Source of the DNA: JBFWMG01 sp050251715
GTDB lineage: Bacteria > Desulfobacterota > Desulfovibrionia > Desulfovibrionales > Desulfovibrionaceae
DNA: 64,000 bases
Reading direction: 5' to 3'
NCBI GenBank assembly: GCA_050251715.1
Contig: JBFWMG010000002.1
Coordinates: forward strand, 1 to 64,000
The position numbers and the translations under genes were made by a program. This document shows positions 41,246-49,634 of the stretch, in pieces; within the stretch, counting starts at the first letter, position 1, and each line of letters begins with the position of its first letter. The notes under the pieces were generated by a model, which was not told where the DNA came from, did not search any database, and saw only the letters and a program-made list of their open reading frames with translations.

Positions 41246-42202
41246 TCACTCCTCGCGGTCGCCCTTGCCGAAGCGCTTTTGCCTGCCCCGGTACTGCATT
41301 TCCTCCAGCAGGCGGCGGTTCACGCTCAGGAGGTCCGCCAAAAACGCGCCGATGATGGTCTGAAAGCCCATGAGAATGAGGATGGCGGCCAGGATGAGCG
41401 ACTGGATCTTGCCGTCGCCGCCGCCCGTCAGATAGTAGGCCAGAAACCGCACGCCCAGCAGCGCGCCCAGCCCGAACAGGACGCACCCGATCCCGGCGAA
41501 GAACTTGAAGGGCTTGTACACCACGCTGATGCGCAGGATGGTCAGGATCGACCGCCGCACGTAGGAGCTGATGGACTTGACCAGCCGCGAGGGCCGCAGG
41601 TCCGCGTTGGTGCGTATCGGCACCCAGGTGATGGGGATGTCCTTTTGCCCGGCCTGGATGATGGTCTCCAGCGTGTAGGTATACTCGTTGTACACGTTGA
41701 GGCGCATGGCCGCGTCGCGCGAGATGGCGCGGAAGCCGCTGGGCGCGTCCGGGATGTCCGTGTTGCTGGCCACCCGCACGGTCCAGCTGCCCAGCTTTTG
41801 CAGCATCTTCTTGATGGGCGAAAAATGCTCGATGTCGTCGATGGGCCGTGCGCCCACCACGATCTCGGCCTTGCCGTCCAGTATGGGCGCGATCAGGTCC
41901 GGGATGCACGCGGCGTCGTACTGGTTGTCCGCGTCGGTGTTGACGATGATGTCCGCCCCGCGCTCCAGGCACGCGGCCATGCCGGTCATGAACGCGTGCG
42001 CCAGGCCCAGGTTCTTGCGGTGCGAGACCACATGGTGCACCCCGTTGGCCTTGGCCACGGCCACGGTGGCGTCCTCGCTGCCGTCGTCAATGACCAGCCA
42101 TTCCACCACATCCACGCCCGGCAGTGCGCGGGGCAGCGCGGCCAGCGCCACGGCCAGGGTCTCGGCCTCGTTGAAGCAGGGGATCTGGATGATGCATTTC
42201 AT
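41246..42202 (-). CDS. GT2 glycosyltransferase, ArnC/DPM-like with TM anchor
   Basis: A 318-residue GT2. CIIQIPCFNEAETLAVALAA and WLVIDDGSEDATVAVAKANG form the nucleotide site, DIIVNTDADNQYDAACIPDL the metal-binding Asp motif, and APSGFRAISRDAAMRLNVYN the acceptor motif. Two TM helices near 240-300 (FFAGIGCVLFGLGALLGVRF, LILAAILILMGFQTIIGAFL) anchor it as in ArnC. It starts 16 bases after the DegT aminotransferase. ArnC moves L-Ara4N-formyl to undecaprenyl phosphate; here the sugar is unproven. Confidence 0.87.
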   Translation of the reverse strand: MKCIIQIPCFNEAETLAVALAALPRALPGVDVVEWLVIDDGSEDATVAVAKANGVHHVVSHRKNLGLAHAFMTGMAACLERGADIIVNTDADNQYDAACIPDLIAPILDGKAEIVVGARPIDDIEHFSPIKKMLQKLGSWTVRVASNTDIPDAPSGFRAISRDAAMRLNVYNEYTYTLETIIQAGQKDIPITWVPIRTNADLRPSRLVKSISSYVRRSILTILRISVVYKPFKFFAGIGCVLFGLGALLGVRFLAYYLTGGGDGKIQSLILAAILILMGFQTIIGAFLADLLSVNRRLLEEMQYRGRQKRFGKGDREE

Positions 42203-42218
42203 GGTGCGCCGTGGTCCC

Positions 42219-43382
42219 TTACGCCGCGCCAAGGGCGATGCCCATGGCTTCCACCACGTCGGCCACGTCCGAGTCGGTCAGCTTGGCGGAAATGGGCAGG
42301 CTCATGGTGGTGCGGCCAATGCGCATGGCATGGGGATAATCCTCGGGGTTCCAGCCAAAGCGCTGCCGATAGTACGGATGCTCGGGCACGCTGAGGTAAT
42401 GCACGCCCACGCCGATGTTGTTGGCGTTCATGGCCGACAGCGCCTCGTCGCGCGTCACGTCCGCGCTTTCGTCCACCAGCACGGTGTACAGGTGGTGGGC
42501 ATGGCGGGTGCCGGGCTCGGGCGCGGCGGGCAGGGTGAGCGGCAGTCCGGCCAGCGCCTCGCCGTACATGTTCCACACCTCGCGGCGGCGCAGCCAGTTT
42601 TGCTCCACCCTGGCCAGCTGGTGGATGCCGATGGCGGCCTGGATGTCCATCATGTTGTATTTGAACCCGGCCTCGGCCACGAAATAGTGCTTGTATCCCG
42701 AATCGGAAAACCGCTGCCACGCGTCGCACGACAGGCCATGCAGCGCCAGCATCTGGATGCGGCAGCGGATGTCCTCGCTTGCGGTCACCACCATGCCGCC
42801 TTCGCCCGTGATGACGTTCTTGGTCACGTAGAAGCTGAAGCAGCCGATGTCGCCGATGGTGCCCGCCTTGCGGCCCTTGTACTCGGTCTCGATGGCGTGG
42901 GCGCAGTCCTCGATGATCTTGAGGCCATGCTCCGAGGCAATGGCGGTCAGGGCGTCCATGTCGCACGGGCGGCCCGCGAAGTGCACGGGCAGGATGGCCC
43001 TGGTGCGCGGCGTGATGGCCGCGCGCACGGCATCGGGGTCGATGTTCATGGTCTGCGGATCCACGTCGGCCAGGACCGGCGTGGCGCCCGCGTGGATGAT
43101 GGCGTTGACCGTGGCGCAAAAGGTCATGGGCGTGGTGATGACCTCGTCGCCCGGCGCAAGGCCCAGCGCCAGGATGGACAGGTGCAGCGCCGCGGTGCAC
43201 GAGTTGACCGCCGCCGCGTGGGGCGCGCCCGTGTAGGCCGCGAACTCGCGTTCGAACCGCGCCACCTTGGGCCCGGTGCCCAGCCAGCCGGAGCGCATGC
43301 TGGCCACGACTTCGTCGATTTCCTCCTCGCCGATGAGCGGGGAACCGAATATGAGAAAGGTATCCTTGGTACGCACAGGCAT
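42219..43382 (-). CDS. DegT/DnrJ/EryC1/StrS aminotransferase, ArnB-like
   Basis: A 387-residue PLP aminotransferase that makes amino-sugars from keto-sugar nucleotides. SGWLGTGPKVARFEREFAAY, VNSCTAALHLSILALGLAPG and DEVITTPMTFCATVNAIIHA are conserved. AGRPCDMDALTAIASEHGLK precedes IIEDCAHAIETEYKGRKAGT. The PLP Lys is in FSFYVTKNVITGEGGMV. Overall it resembles ArnB (UDP-4-keto-pentose aminotransferase) closely. It is the first gene of the minus-strand glycan locus. The enzymes that make the keto-sugar are not in the window. Confidence 0.9.
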   Translation of the reverse strand: MPVRTKDTFLIFGSPLIGEEEIDEVVASMRSGWLGTGPKVARFEREFAAYTGAPHAAAVNSCTAALHLSILALGLAPGDEVITTPMTFCATVNAIIHAGATPVLADVDPQTMNIDPDAVRAAITPRTRAILPVHFAGRPCDMDALTAIASEHGLKIIEDCAHAIETEYKGRKAGTIGDIGCFSFYVTKNVITGEGGMVVTASEDIRCRIQMLALHGLSCDAWQRFSDSGYKHYFVAEAGFKYNMMDIQAAIGIHQLARVEQNWLRRREVWNMYGEALAGLPLTLPAAPEPGTRHAHHLYTVLVDESADVTRDEALSAMNANNIGVGVHYLSVPEHPYYRQRFGWNPEDYPHAMRIGRTTMSLPISAKLTDSDVADVVEAMGIALGAA

Positions 43383-43585
43383 GGTGTATCCTTATTGTAT
43401 ACGGTCTGAGACAACCGCAAATTTCTACGCCATGTGCGCCCAAAAGCCAAGAGGCGGTGCGCGGGGCGCAGGCGGTCAGGCAAAAATAAAGCGCGATGAG
43501 AGGGGGCAGAGGGCTTGATGTGGGGGCAAATGTCCACTATGGGAAAGAACCCCTTACGGGAAATCGATTATCAGGAGCCTGCGGC

Positions 43586-45055
43586 ATGGCTGACGAGATG
43601 AAATCAGACACCCAAAAAGAAGAGAGTTTCGAGGATCTGCTCGCCTCTTACGAAGACGGCATGAACGCCGATCTGCGCACCGGCGATCAAGTGCGCGGCC
43701 GCGTCATCGCCATCAATGTTTCCAACGTGTTCGTGGATACGGGCACCAAGGTCGACGGTGTGGTCGAGCGCGCCGAACTGCTGGATGAAAACGGCGAATT
43801 GACCGTGAAGGAAGGCGATGAGATCGAACTCTACGTCGTCTCCCGCACCTCCGGCGAAATCAAGCTCTCCCGCGCCATGAGCGGCCAGGGCGGACTTGCC
43901 CTGCTGGAGCAGGCCAAACGCGACGGCCTTCCGGTGGAGGGCAAGGTGACGGGCACCTGCAAGGGCGGCTTCACGGTGGAGATCATGCACCGCCGCGCCT
44001 TTTGTCCCGTCAGCCAGATCGACGACAGCTTTGTGGAGGACACGGCGGCCTATGTGGGCAACACCTACCGCTTCGGCATCATCAAGCTCGAAGACCGTGG
44101 GCGCAACCTCGTGGTCTCCCGCCGTGACCTGCTCAAGCGTGAAAAGGCCGAGGCGCAGGACGCCTACCTCGCCGAGGTCAAGCCCGGCGACGTGGTCGAA
44201 GCCCGCGTGTCGCGCCTGGCCAAGTTCGGCGCGTTCGTGGAGCTTTCCCCCGGTGTGGACGGCCTCGTGCACATCTCGGAACTCGGCTATGCCCGCGTGG
44301 AAGACCCGGCGGACGTCGTGGCTCCTGGCGACGCCGTCACGGTCAAGATCCTCGAGGTCGGCCACGACGCCAAAGGCCGCCTGAAGATATCCCTGTCCAT
44401 GAAGCAGGCCATGGATGATCCGTGGCTCGGCGTGGCCGATCAGTTCAAGGTGGGCGAGTCCATCACGGGCCGCGTTACCCGCCTGGCCAAGTTCGGCGCC
44501 TTTGTGGAAATGGCTCCCGGTGTGGACGGCCTCGTGCACATCAGCGAAATGAGCTACCTGAAGCGCGTGCACAAGCCCGAGGACGTGGTCGCCCCCGGTC
44601 AGGAAATCACGGCGGTCATCAAGGAAATCGACCTTGGCAAGCGCCGCATCTCCCTGAGCATGAAGGACGCCGAAGGCGATCCGTGGGCCGATGTCGCCGA
44701 ACGTTTCGTGCCTGGCCAGTCCTACCCCGGCACCGTGGAGAAGATGGAGCAGTTCGGCCTGTTCATCACCCTGGCGCCCGGCATCACCGGGCTTATGCCC
44801 AAGTCGCTCATGGCCAAGTCCGAAACCGCCAAGGAGCTGGAAAAGCTCACCCCCGGCGCGTCCGTGACCGTGGCTGTGGAGTCGGTCAAGCCCGAGGAGC
44901 GCAAGGTCACCCTCACGCCCACCGACGCCCGCGAGGCGGAAAACTGGAAACAATACGCCGCCCCCGCGCCCAAGGCCGAAAAGCCCGCCAGCGGCGGCAT
45001 GGGCCTTCTGGCCGACAAGCTCAAGGCCGCCATCAAGGCCAAGAACGACAAGTAA
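43586..45055 (+). CDS. rpsA: 30S ribosomal protein S1
   Basis: A 489-residue protein with five visible S1/OB domains at roughly 32-100, 114-180, 197-266, 283-354 and 370-437. LAKFGAFVELSPGVDGLVHI and LAKFGAFVEMAPGVDGLVHI are the best-conserved repeats. It brings mRNA to the 30S subunit. E. coli S1 has six domains at 557 residues; the shorter form is common elsewhere. TCAGGAGCCTGCGGC precedes the ATG. It is monocistronic, with a strong terminator 27 bases after the stop. Confidence 0.93.
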   Translation: MADEMKSDTQKEESFEDLLASYEDGMNADLRTGDQVRGRVIAINVSNVFVDTGTKVDGVVERAELLDENGELTVKEGDEIELYVVSRTSGEIKLSRAMSGQGGLALLEQAKRDGLPVEGKVTGTCKGGFTVEIMHRRAFCPVSQIDDSFVEDTAAYVGNTYRFGIIKLEDRGRNLVVSRRDLLKREKAEAQDAYLAEVKPGDVVEARVSRLAKFGAFVELSPGVDGLVHISELGYARVEDPADVVAPGDAVTVKILEVGHDAKGRLKISLSMKQAMDDPWLGVADQFKVGESITGRVTRLAKFGAFVEMAPGVDGLVHISEMSYLKRVHKPEDVVAPGQEITAVIKEIDLGKRRISLSMKDAEGDPWADVAERFVPGQSYPGTVEKMEQFGLFITLAPGITGLMPKSLMAKSETAKELEKLTPGASVTVAVESVKPEERKVTLTPTDAREAENWKQYAAPAPKAEKPASGGMGLLADKLKAAIKAKNDK

Positions 45056-45081
45056 CCTCTCGTCGTTCCTATGCATTGAAA

Positions 45082-45111
45082 GCCCTGCGGCGTATGCCGC
45101 AGGGCTTTTTT
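45082..45111 (+). terminator. Intrinsic terminator of rpsA
   Basis: A perfect 10-bp stem GCCCTGCGGC/GCCGCAGGGC with loop GTAT, followed by six Ts (45106-45111). Confidence 0.95.
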
Positions 45112-45137
45112 GCATCTGACACCCCGTCATCTCTCCT

Positions 45138-45437
45138 TGCTGTTTCTTTCTCGACGCCCTGCGGCTCTTGGCGTCGGGTGCACCGTCCTTCATGCCCTCG
45201 TCCTCAACCAAAGAGCCCCCCGCCTGGGGACCGCGCGTGTCCCACCCCTACCCATCTTCCCTGCCAGCCGTCCGCCTGGGGAACTTGCTCGTCCCAACCG
45301 TATCGACCTCCCCAACCAGCAGTTTTTGGGGAAAGAGAGAGGAGAGAGGATGGGGGTCCGGGGGAAGGAGAGAGGAAAGAGAAAACCCCTTTTCATGCTT
45401 GGAAAAAGGGGTTTTCTCTTTCCTCTCTCCTTCCCCC
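45138..45437 (+). repeat. Composite intergenic repeat with family A hairpin, copy A3
   Basis: The counterpart of 4783-5087. The last 117 bases (45321-45437) match A2 closely, with arms at 45360-45394 and 45403-45437 and the same loop ATGCTTGG. Two arm positions differ from A2 on both sides in a compensating way. It lies between the rpsA terminator and the FMN riboswitch, with no U-run after the hairpin, unlike A2. Confidence 0.82.
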
Positions 45438-45529
45438 GGTTCGCCGTGCCGTCCGCGTCCCACGCGGCGGGGAGCGCCGCGTGGAGGCGGTTGACGCGCG
45501 CGCGGTGCGGCCGTATGATTTTGCCGCTT

Positions 45530-45682
45530 ATTCTCAGGGCGGGGTGCAATTCCCCACCGGCGGTATCCCGGCCATGCACCGGGGAGCCCGCGAGCGCCCT
45601 CCCCATCGGGGGGAGGGGTCAGCAGACCCGGTGAGAGGCCGGGGCCGACGGTAACAGTCCGGATGGAAGAGGATAAGGCAGC
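45530..45682 (+). promoter_or_regulatory. FMN riboswitch (RFN element)
   Basis: Conserved blocks in order: TCTCAGGGCGGGGTGCAATT, CCCCACCGGCGGTAT, GGGAGCCCGCGAGCGC, GTCAGCAGACCCGGTGAGAG, GGCCGGGGCCGACGGTAACA and GTCCGGATGGAAGAGGAT. These match the FMN aptamer consensus end to end. It is followed after 120 bases by ribB, which it presumably represses when FMN is plentiful. The expression platform is not obvious; AAGGC/GCC pairing near the ribB start is possible. Confidence 0.96.
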
Positions 45683-45801
45683 TCGCATCCCCGCCGGAGA
45701 TTTTCTCCCGACGAGGCTGTCCGCTTGCGCGTGCGCGCCTGCCGGTCGGCTGTCATTCCATGCGCCCTGATTCTGGTACTCTTACTGCATGGAGATTCAC
45801 C

Positions 45802-46512
45802 ATGAATCAGTCTTTGCTTTCTTCCTGTGGCGACCCGCTGGAGCGGGTGGAAAGGGCTCTGGACGCCGTGCGCGGCGGCCAGGGCGTGTTGGTGGTGGAC
45901 GACGAGGACCGCGAAAACGAGGGCGACCTCATTTTCGCCGCCGAGTCGTTGACCGTGGAACAAATGGCCATGCTCATCCGCGAATGCAGCGGCATCGTGT
46001 GCCTGTGCCTGCCCGAGGACATGGTGCGCGCGCTGGGGCTGCCCATGATGGTGGAGAACAACAGCAGCCACTACCAGACCGCGTTCACGGTGAGCATAGA
46101 GGCCGCCGTGGGCGTGACCACGGGCGTGTCGGCGGCGGACCGGGTGGCCACGGTGCGTGCGGCCATTGCCACGGGCGCGGGGCCGGACGCGGTGCGGCGG
46201 CCCGGACACGTGTTCCCGCTGCGGGCGCGTCCTGGCGGCGTGCTGGAGCGGCGCGGCCACACCGAGGCCACCGTGGATCTGATGCGTCTGGCCGGGTTGC
46301 GCCCCTGCGGCGTGCTGTGCGAATTGACCAACGCCGACGGGACCATGGCCCGGCTGCCGGAGATCGTGGCCTTTGGGGCGCGGCACGGCATGCCGGTGTG
46401 CAGCGTGGCGGATCTGGTGCGGTATCGCGAGCGTGCGGCGGAAGAGGGCGCGGCGCTGGCCGCTCCTTCGCGTGCGGGCGTGCCGCCCGTGTCCCGTGTC
46501 GCGGCGTCGTAG
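45802..46512 (+). CDS. ribB: 3,4-dihydroxy-2-butanone-4-phosphate synthase
   Basis: A 236-residue RibB that converts ribulose-5-phosphate to the four-carbon riboflavin precursor. VVDDEDRENEGDLIFAAESL is the catalytic acidic loop, NNSSHYQTAFTVSIEAAVGV and TTGVSAADRVATVRAAI the core, and RPGHVFPLRARPGGVLERRG and HTEATVDLMRLAG the second active-site segment. There is no GTP cyclohydrolase II domain. GGAGATTCACC precedes the ATG. It is the only rib gene here, under an FMN riboswitch. A shared terminator follows. Confidence 0.96.
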   Translation: MNQSLLSSCGDPLERVERALDAVRGGQGVLVVDDEDRENEGDLIFAAESLTVEQMAMLIRECSGIVCLCLPEDMVRALGLPMMVENNSSHYQTAFTVSIEAAVGVTTGVSAADRVATVRAAIATGAGPDAVRRPGHVFPLRARPGGVLERRGHTEATVDLMRLAGLRPCGVLCELTNADGTMARLPEIVAFGARHGMPVCSVADLVRYRERAAEEGAALAAPSRAGVPPVSRVAAS

Positions 46513-46523
46513 GCGCTGGTACG

Positions 46524-46570
46524 CAAAAAAACGGCCCGGCCGCTCGCGCGGCCGGGCCGTGTGTTTTTTT
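46524..46570. terminator. Bidirectional terminator between ribB and flgE
   Basis: A perfect 13-bp stem ACGGCCCGGCCGC/GCGGCCGGGCCGT with loop TCGC (46531-46560), T-run on the plus side (46564-46570) and A-run on the left (46525-46530) that is a T-run for the minus strand. It serves both convergent genes. Confidence 0.93.
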
Positions 46571-46585
46571 GGGGGGGGACACGCG

Positions 46586-48109
46586 CTAGCGCTTGAGTTC
46601 CATGGCCTTTCTCAGCATCTCGTCCGAGGTCGTTATCACCTTGCTGTTGGCCTGGAAGCCGCGTTGGGTGGTAATCATGGACACGAATTCCTTGGCCAGG
46701 TCCACGTTGGAATTTTCCAGGGCGCTGGACTCGATGGAGCCGCGCGCGCCTTCCTCGGGCAACCCCTCGATGGCCTCCCCGGATTCCGCGGTGGCGCGGT
46801 AGAGGTTGCTGCCCTCGCTCGACAGCCCGTATTCGTTGGTGAAGACGTAGAGCGTCAGCTGGTACAATTCCTGAGATTCGCCGTTGGTGTAGTTGCCCGA
46901 CATGACGCCGGCGCTGTCGATGGTCAGGGACGAAAGCTGCCCTTCGGTCCACCCGTCCTGCGAACTGATGGTGGTCGAGGCGGTGCCCGAGTAGGCGGTG
47001 GAGACCAGGTCGTCGATGGTCACGCCGTCCATGGAGGGCAGGCTCGCGTTGGAGCCGTAGGTCGTGGCGGCGGTGGTGTCCCCTCCGTCCGCGATGGACC
47101 ATGTGCCCGTGGAACTGGAGATGCCGAAGTTGAGGCCGATGGTGTCGGTGACCGCGCCGTCGTCGGCAGCGAAGGTTGCGGAGAAAACGGGAAGGCCGTT
47201 GGCGTCGAACGAGGCGAGGCTCCAGTTGGAGAGCGCCTGGGTGGCGTCGTCGGCCGCGTCCGCATTCAATGTGTAGGCGGTCATGTCCCGCAGTTCGCCA
47301 GCGGACGAGAAGGTGAGCGTGCCCGCCATGAGCAGGCCCGCGCCCGCGTTGCTGGTGGAGTACCGGCCGTCGTCGGCGGGATCCATGGTGACGAGGTATT
47401 CCCAGATGGTGGTGCCGCCTTCCGATTCCGCGCCGTCATAGTACACGGTCAGGGTCTGCGCGGTGCCGTTTTCATCGTACACCGTGATGTTCTGGCTGAA
47501 GGAGTACGCCCCATCGCCCAGGGGCGTGTCACTTGTGCCGTCCCAGGTTTCGAGCAGTGAAAAATAGGGGTTGGTGGAACTGGTGGTGGCGTCGGCATAG
47601 GTGCCCAGGTTGCTGATGAGCGTCATGGCGCTGGTGGCCTGGGCCGGCATGGTGATGGTGCCGTCGTCCCCAAGGTTCAGCTGCACGTCCTTGGTCACGC
47701 TGAGGCTGCCCTCGGTGATTTCCTTGCCTTGCAGCACATAGCCGTTGGGGTTCACCAGCTTGCCGTCGGAATCGAAGCGGAAGTTGCCTGCCCTCGTGTA
47801 CAGCGTGTCGCCGTTCTGCTCCACCTGGAAGTAGCCCTTGCCGCTGATGGCAAGGTCGAGCACGTCCTCTGTTTCCGTGATGGTGCCCAGGTTGTAGTTG
47901 GTGACGATGTCGGCCACCGAGACGCCCAGCCCAGATTGGGCCGTACCCGATCCGGTGACCACGGATTCGCTGAAGAGGTTGGCGAACAGGGTGGAGCTCG
48001 ACTTGTAGGCGACCGTGTTCACATTGGCGATGTTGTTGCCAATGTTGTTCATGGCCGTACCGTGCGAGATCATGCCCGTCGCACCGATGTAGAGCGATTC
48101 GAAACTCAT
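46586..48109 (-). CDS. flgE: Flagellar hook protein FlgE
   Basis: A 507-residue hook protein. The N-terminal rod-type motif is SLYIGATGMISHGTAMNNIG and NNIANVNTVAYKSSSTLFAN. The D1 region has DLAISGKGYFQVEQNGDTLY and RAGNFRFDSDGKLVNPNGYV. The C-terminus SALENSNVDLAKEFVSMITT and QRGFQANSKVITTSDEML is the standard hook signature. The central domain is Thr/Ser/Asp-rich, as in exported hook proteins. AGGAGACTGAC precedes the ATG. It is alone, with no flagellar gene beside it, behind a sigma-54-type promoter. Its TAG stop lies near the terminator shared with ribB. Confidence 0.95.
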   Translation of the reverse strand: MSFESLYIGATGMISHGTAMNNIGNNIANVNTVAYKSSSTLFANLFSESVVTGSGTAQSGLGVSVADIVTNYNLGTITETEDVLDLAISGKGYFQVEQNGDTLYTRAGNFRFDSDGKLVNPNGYVLQGKEITEGSLSVTKDVQLNLGDDGTITMPAQATSAMTLISNLGTYADATTSSTNPYFSLLETWDGTSDTPLGDGAYSFSQNITVYDENGTAQTLTVYYDGAESEGGTTIWEYLVTMDPADDGRYSTSNAGAGLLMAGTLTFSSAGELRDMTAYTLNADAADDATQALSNWSLASFDANGLPVFSATFAADDGAVTDTIGLNFGISSSTGTWSIADGGDTTAATTYGSNASLPSMDGVTIDDLVSTAYSGTASTTISSQDGWTEGQLSSLTIDSAGVMSGNYTNGESQELYQLTLYVFTNEYGLSSEGSNLYRATAESGEAIEGLPEEGARGSIESSALENSNVDLAKEFVSMITTQRGFQANSKVITTSDEMLRKAMELKR

Positions 48110-48200
48110 GTCAGTCTCCTTGACCGATGACCGATTTTCCGGCCGCGCTCCCTGCGCGATTGCGCCGCACCCGGAAAATATTTCCCTTGCAGGGTCAGAA

Positions 48201-48217
48201 AGCATGGTTCGTGCCAA
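48201..48217 (-). promoter_or_regulatory. Sigma-54 promoter of flgE
   Basis: On the minus strand TTGGCACG, four bases, then ATGCT match the -24/-12 consensus (TGGCACG-N4-TTGCW) with one change. It lies 92 bases upstream of the flgE start. Flagellar hook genes are commonly sigma-54 dependent, which fits. An enhancer-binding protein would be required. Confidence 0.75.
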
Positions 48218-48242
48218 AAGAGAGGGGGCTGGAGACGGGCCG

Positions 48243-48280
48243 GGGCGGCAAGAGGGTGGGGGGCGGCAAGAGGGTGGGGG
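48243..48280. repeat. Two-copy 18-bp G-rich tandem repeat
   Basis: GGGCGGCAAGAGGGTGGG occurs twice in tandem upstream of the flgE promoter. Its multiple G-runs could form a G-quadruplex on the plus strand. The rest of 48110-48404 holds only the flgE promoter; no gene is seen. Confidence 0.7.
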
Positions 48281-48404
48281 GCGGCTCGGACGCCCCCCGG
48301 GAGCGGCGTCGGACGCCGCGCCGCGTGCGGTATCCGATGCGGATCATGGCCGGGAGGCTTGTTGGTGCGTTTCCGGAAACAGAGAGGGCGCGCACCGCGT
48401 CTCG

Positions 48405-48508
48405 TATCGCGTCCTCACAATGAGTAGATACGAATTTTGAGGATAATAAATTAAAATATATTATTTTTTCCCCGAAAAAGCATTGCCATGTTTTTCAGGG
48501 ACGCGACA
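48405..48508 (+). repeat. Family D element D3, 104 bp
   Basis: Termini TATCGCGTCC (48405) and GGACGCGACA (48499-48508), AT-rich interior with the same two hairpins as D1. It shares CACAATGAGTAGATACGAAT and TGAGGATAATAAA with D1 and D2. It lies 27 bases after the trxC stop codon, on the 3' side of that gene. Confidence 0.88.
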
Positions 48509-48535
48509 CCAGCCACGCCTGCCCGGCCGGCGGGG

Positions 48536-48973
48536 CTAGAGGCGCGCGCGGGCCCAGGCGGTGATGGCGTCGGCGGCCATGGCTCCGGGCTGGCGTGCGA
48601 TTTCGCGGCCGTTGCGGAACAGCACGAGCGAAGGGGTGGCCATGATGTTGTAGCGCATGGCGGCGTCCTGGTGGGCCATGGTGTCCACCTTGACGCACCG
48701 CACGTGCGGCGCCAGGCGGCGGGCCGCCTCGTCAAAGGCCGGCGCCATCATCAGGCAGGGGCCGCATCCGGGCGACCAGAAGTCGGCCAGAATGGGCAAC
48801 TGGTGCTTGGCGATGAGCCGCGCCAGACGCGGCCCGTCAAGCACGGTCGGAACCGTGGGCGTGAGGGGGGTACGGCATTTGCCGCATACCGGGCCATGGC
48901 CCAGTTTGTCGGGCACGACGCGGTTCAGGGCGTCGCAGGAAGGGCAAACAAGCGTCATGGGGGTGGTGGGCAT
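48536..48973 (-). CDS. trxC: Thioredoxin 2 (TrxC type, with N-terminal zinc ribbon)
   Basis: A 145-residue thioredoxin. The N-terminal zinc ribbon has the Cys pairs VCPSCD and VCGKCR (residues 10-33). The active site is DFWSPGCGPCLMM near 65-77, with Trp-Ser-Pro-Gly-Cys-Gly-Pro-Cys in place of WCGPC's usual flank. ATPSLVLFRNGREIARQPG carries the cis-Pro. It reduces disulfides in the cytoplasm and TrxC-type members are often induced by oxidative stress. AAGGA upstream fits the ATG. It runs toward flgE's promoter region; repeat D3 follows its stop. Confidence 0.92.
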   Translation of the reverse strand: MPTTPMTLVCPSCDALNRVVPDKLGHGPVCGKCRTPLTPTVPTVLDGPRLARLIAKHQLPILADFWSPGCGPCLMMAPAFDEAARRLAPHVRCVKVDTMAHQDAAMRYNIMATPSLVLFRNGREIARQPGAMAADAITAWARARL

Positions 48974-49131
48974 GGCGTTTTTTCCTTGTGGGGGAGCGGC
49001 TTGTTGTCTGGAGCGGCCAGATGCCTGAGGGCATCTGTCTCACATGATAAGGTGCGTGCACGCTTTGGCAAGAGGCTGGCTGGGCAAGGAACTACTTTCA
49101 AAAGGGTGGAAAATGGTGTAGATGCAACAGT

Positions 49132-49530
49132 ATGGGTGTTGTTCCAAGTCGTCTTTTGGGGGGGAGGATAGAAAAAACGGGGTGTCATGTGGAATACGGC
49201 ATACGAGAACGAGATGATATCCTGGTCATCGACGTGCCCCGTAACGGGGTGTCGTTTGATACCGCCGAAGTGCTTGAGGATTTCATTATCCGGTTTCTGG
49301 ATGCGGGGAAGACCCGCATTGTGCTGAATATGGCCAAGGTTGATTTCATCGATTCCCGAGGCCTGGGCGTGCTGCTCGCCTTGCACAGCCGTTCGTCGCA
49401 GGGAGGAAGCTTGGCGCTGTGCTGCATCCTGGGCAAGGTGGGCCAGGTCATGTCCCTCACCCAAATGGACCGCATTCTCAATTTGTTTGGCACGGAAGAT
49501 GACGCCGTGGCCTTTCTGCGCGACCGTTAG
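49132..49530 (+). CDS. STAS-domain protein (anti-sigma factor antagonist type)
   Basis: A 132-residue single STAS domain. IRERDDILVIDVPRNGVSF begins the fold. KVDFIDSRGLGVLLALHSRS contains the phosphorylatable Ser in D-S-R-G-L-G. GQVMSLTQMDRILNLFGTED ends it. SpoIIAA-like proteins bind anti-sigma kinases and partner switch. The ATG at 49132 gives 19 extra residues; a GTG at 49189 (V-E-Y-G-I-R) is an alternative start following a GGGGGAGG stretch. No cognate kinase or phosphatase is adjacent. Its TAG stop is the first base triplet of repeat C3. Confidence 0.88.
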   Translation: MGVVPSRLLGGRIEKTGCHVEYGIRERDDILVIDVPRNGVSFDTAEVLEDFIIRFLDAGKTRIVLNMAKVDFIDSRGLGVLLALHSRSSQGGSLALCCILGKVGQVMSLTQMDRILNLFGTEDDAVAFLRDR

Positions 49531-49634
49531 AGCATCCTGACTTTGAAAAAGATGAGATGCTCTTATGCATTTTGTTGAAATAATGCTTCATTATTTCAAA
49601 TCCGCGCGTTGTCTCAATGCTACAATGCGTTAGC
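49528..49634 (-). repeat. Family C repeat C3, 107 bp
   Basis: An inverted copy of most of C2: TAGAGCATCC at 49528 through CATTATTTCAAATCCGCGCG to AATGCGTTAG at 49634. It includes TTGAAATAATG/CATTATTTCAA. The element begins exactly at the TAG stop codon of the STAS gene. The following 230 bases to C4 show no gene. Confidence 0.85.
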
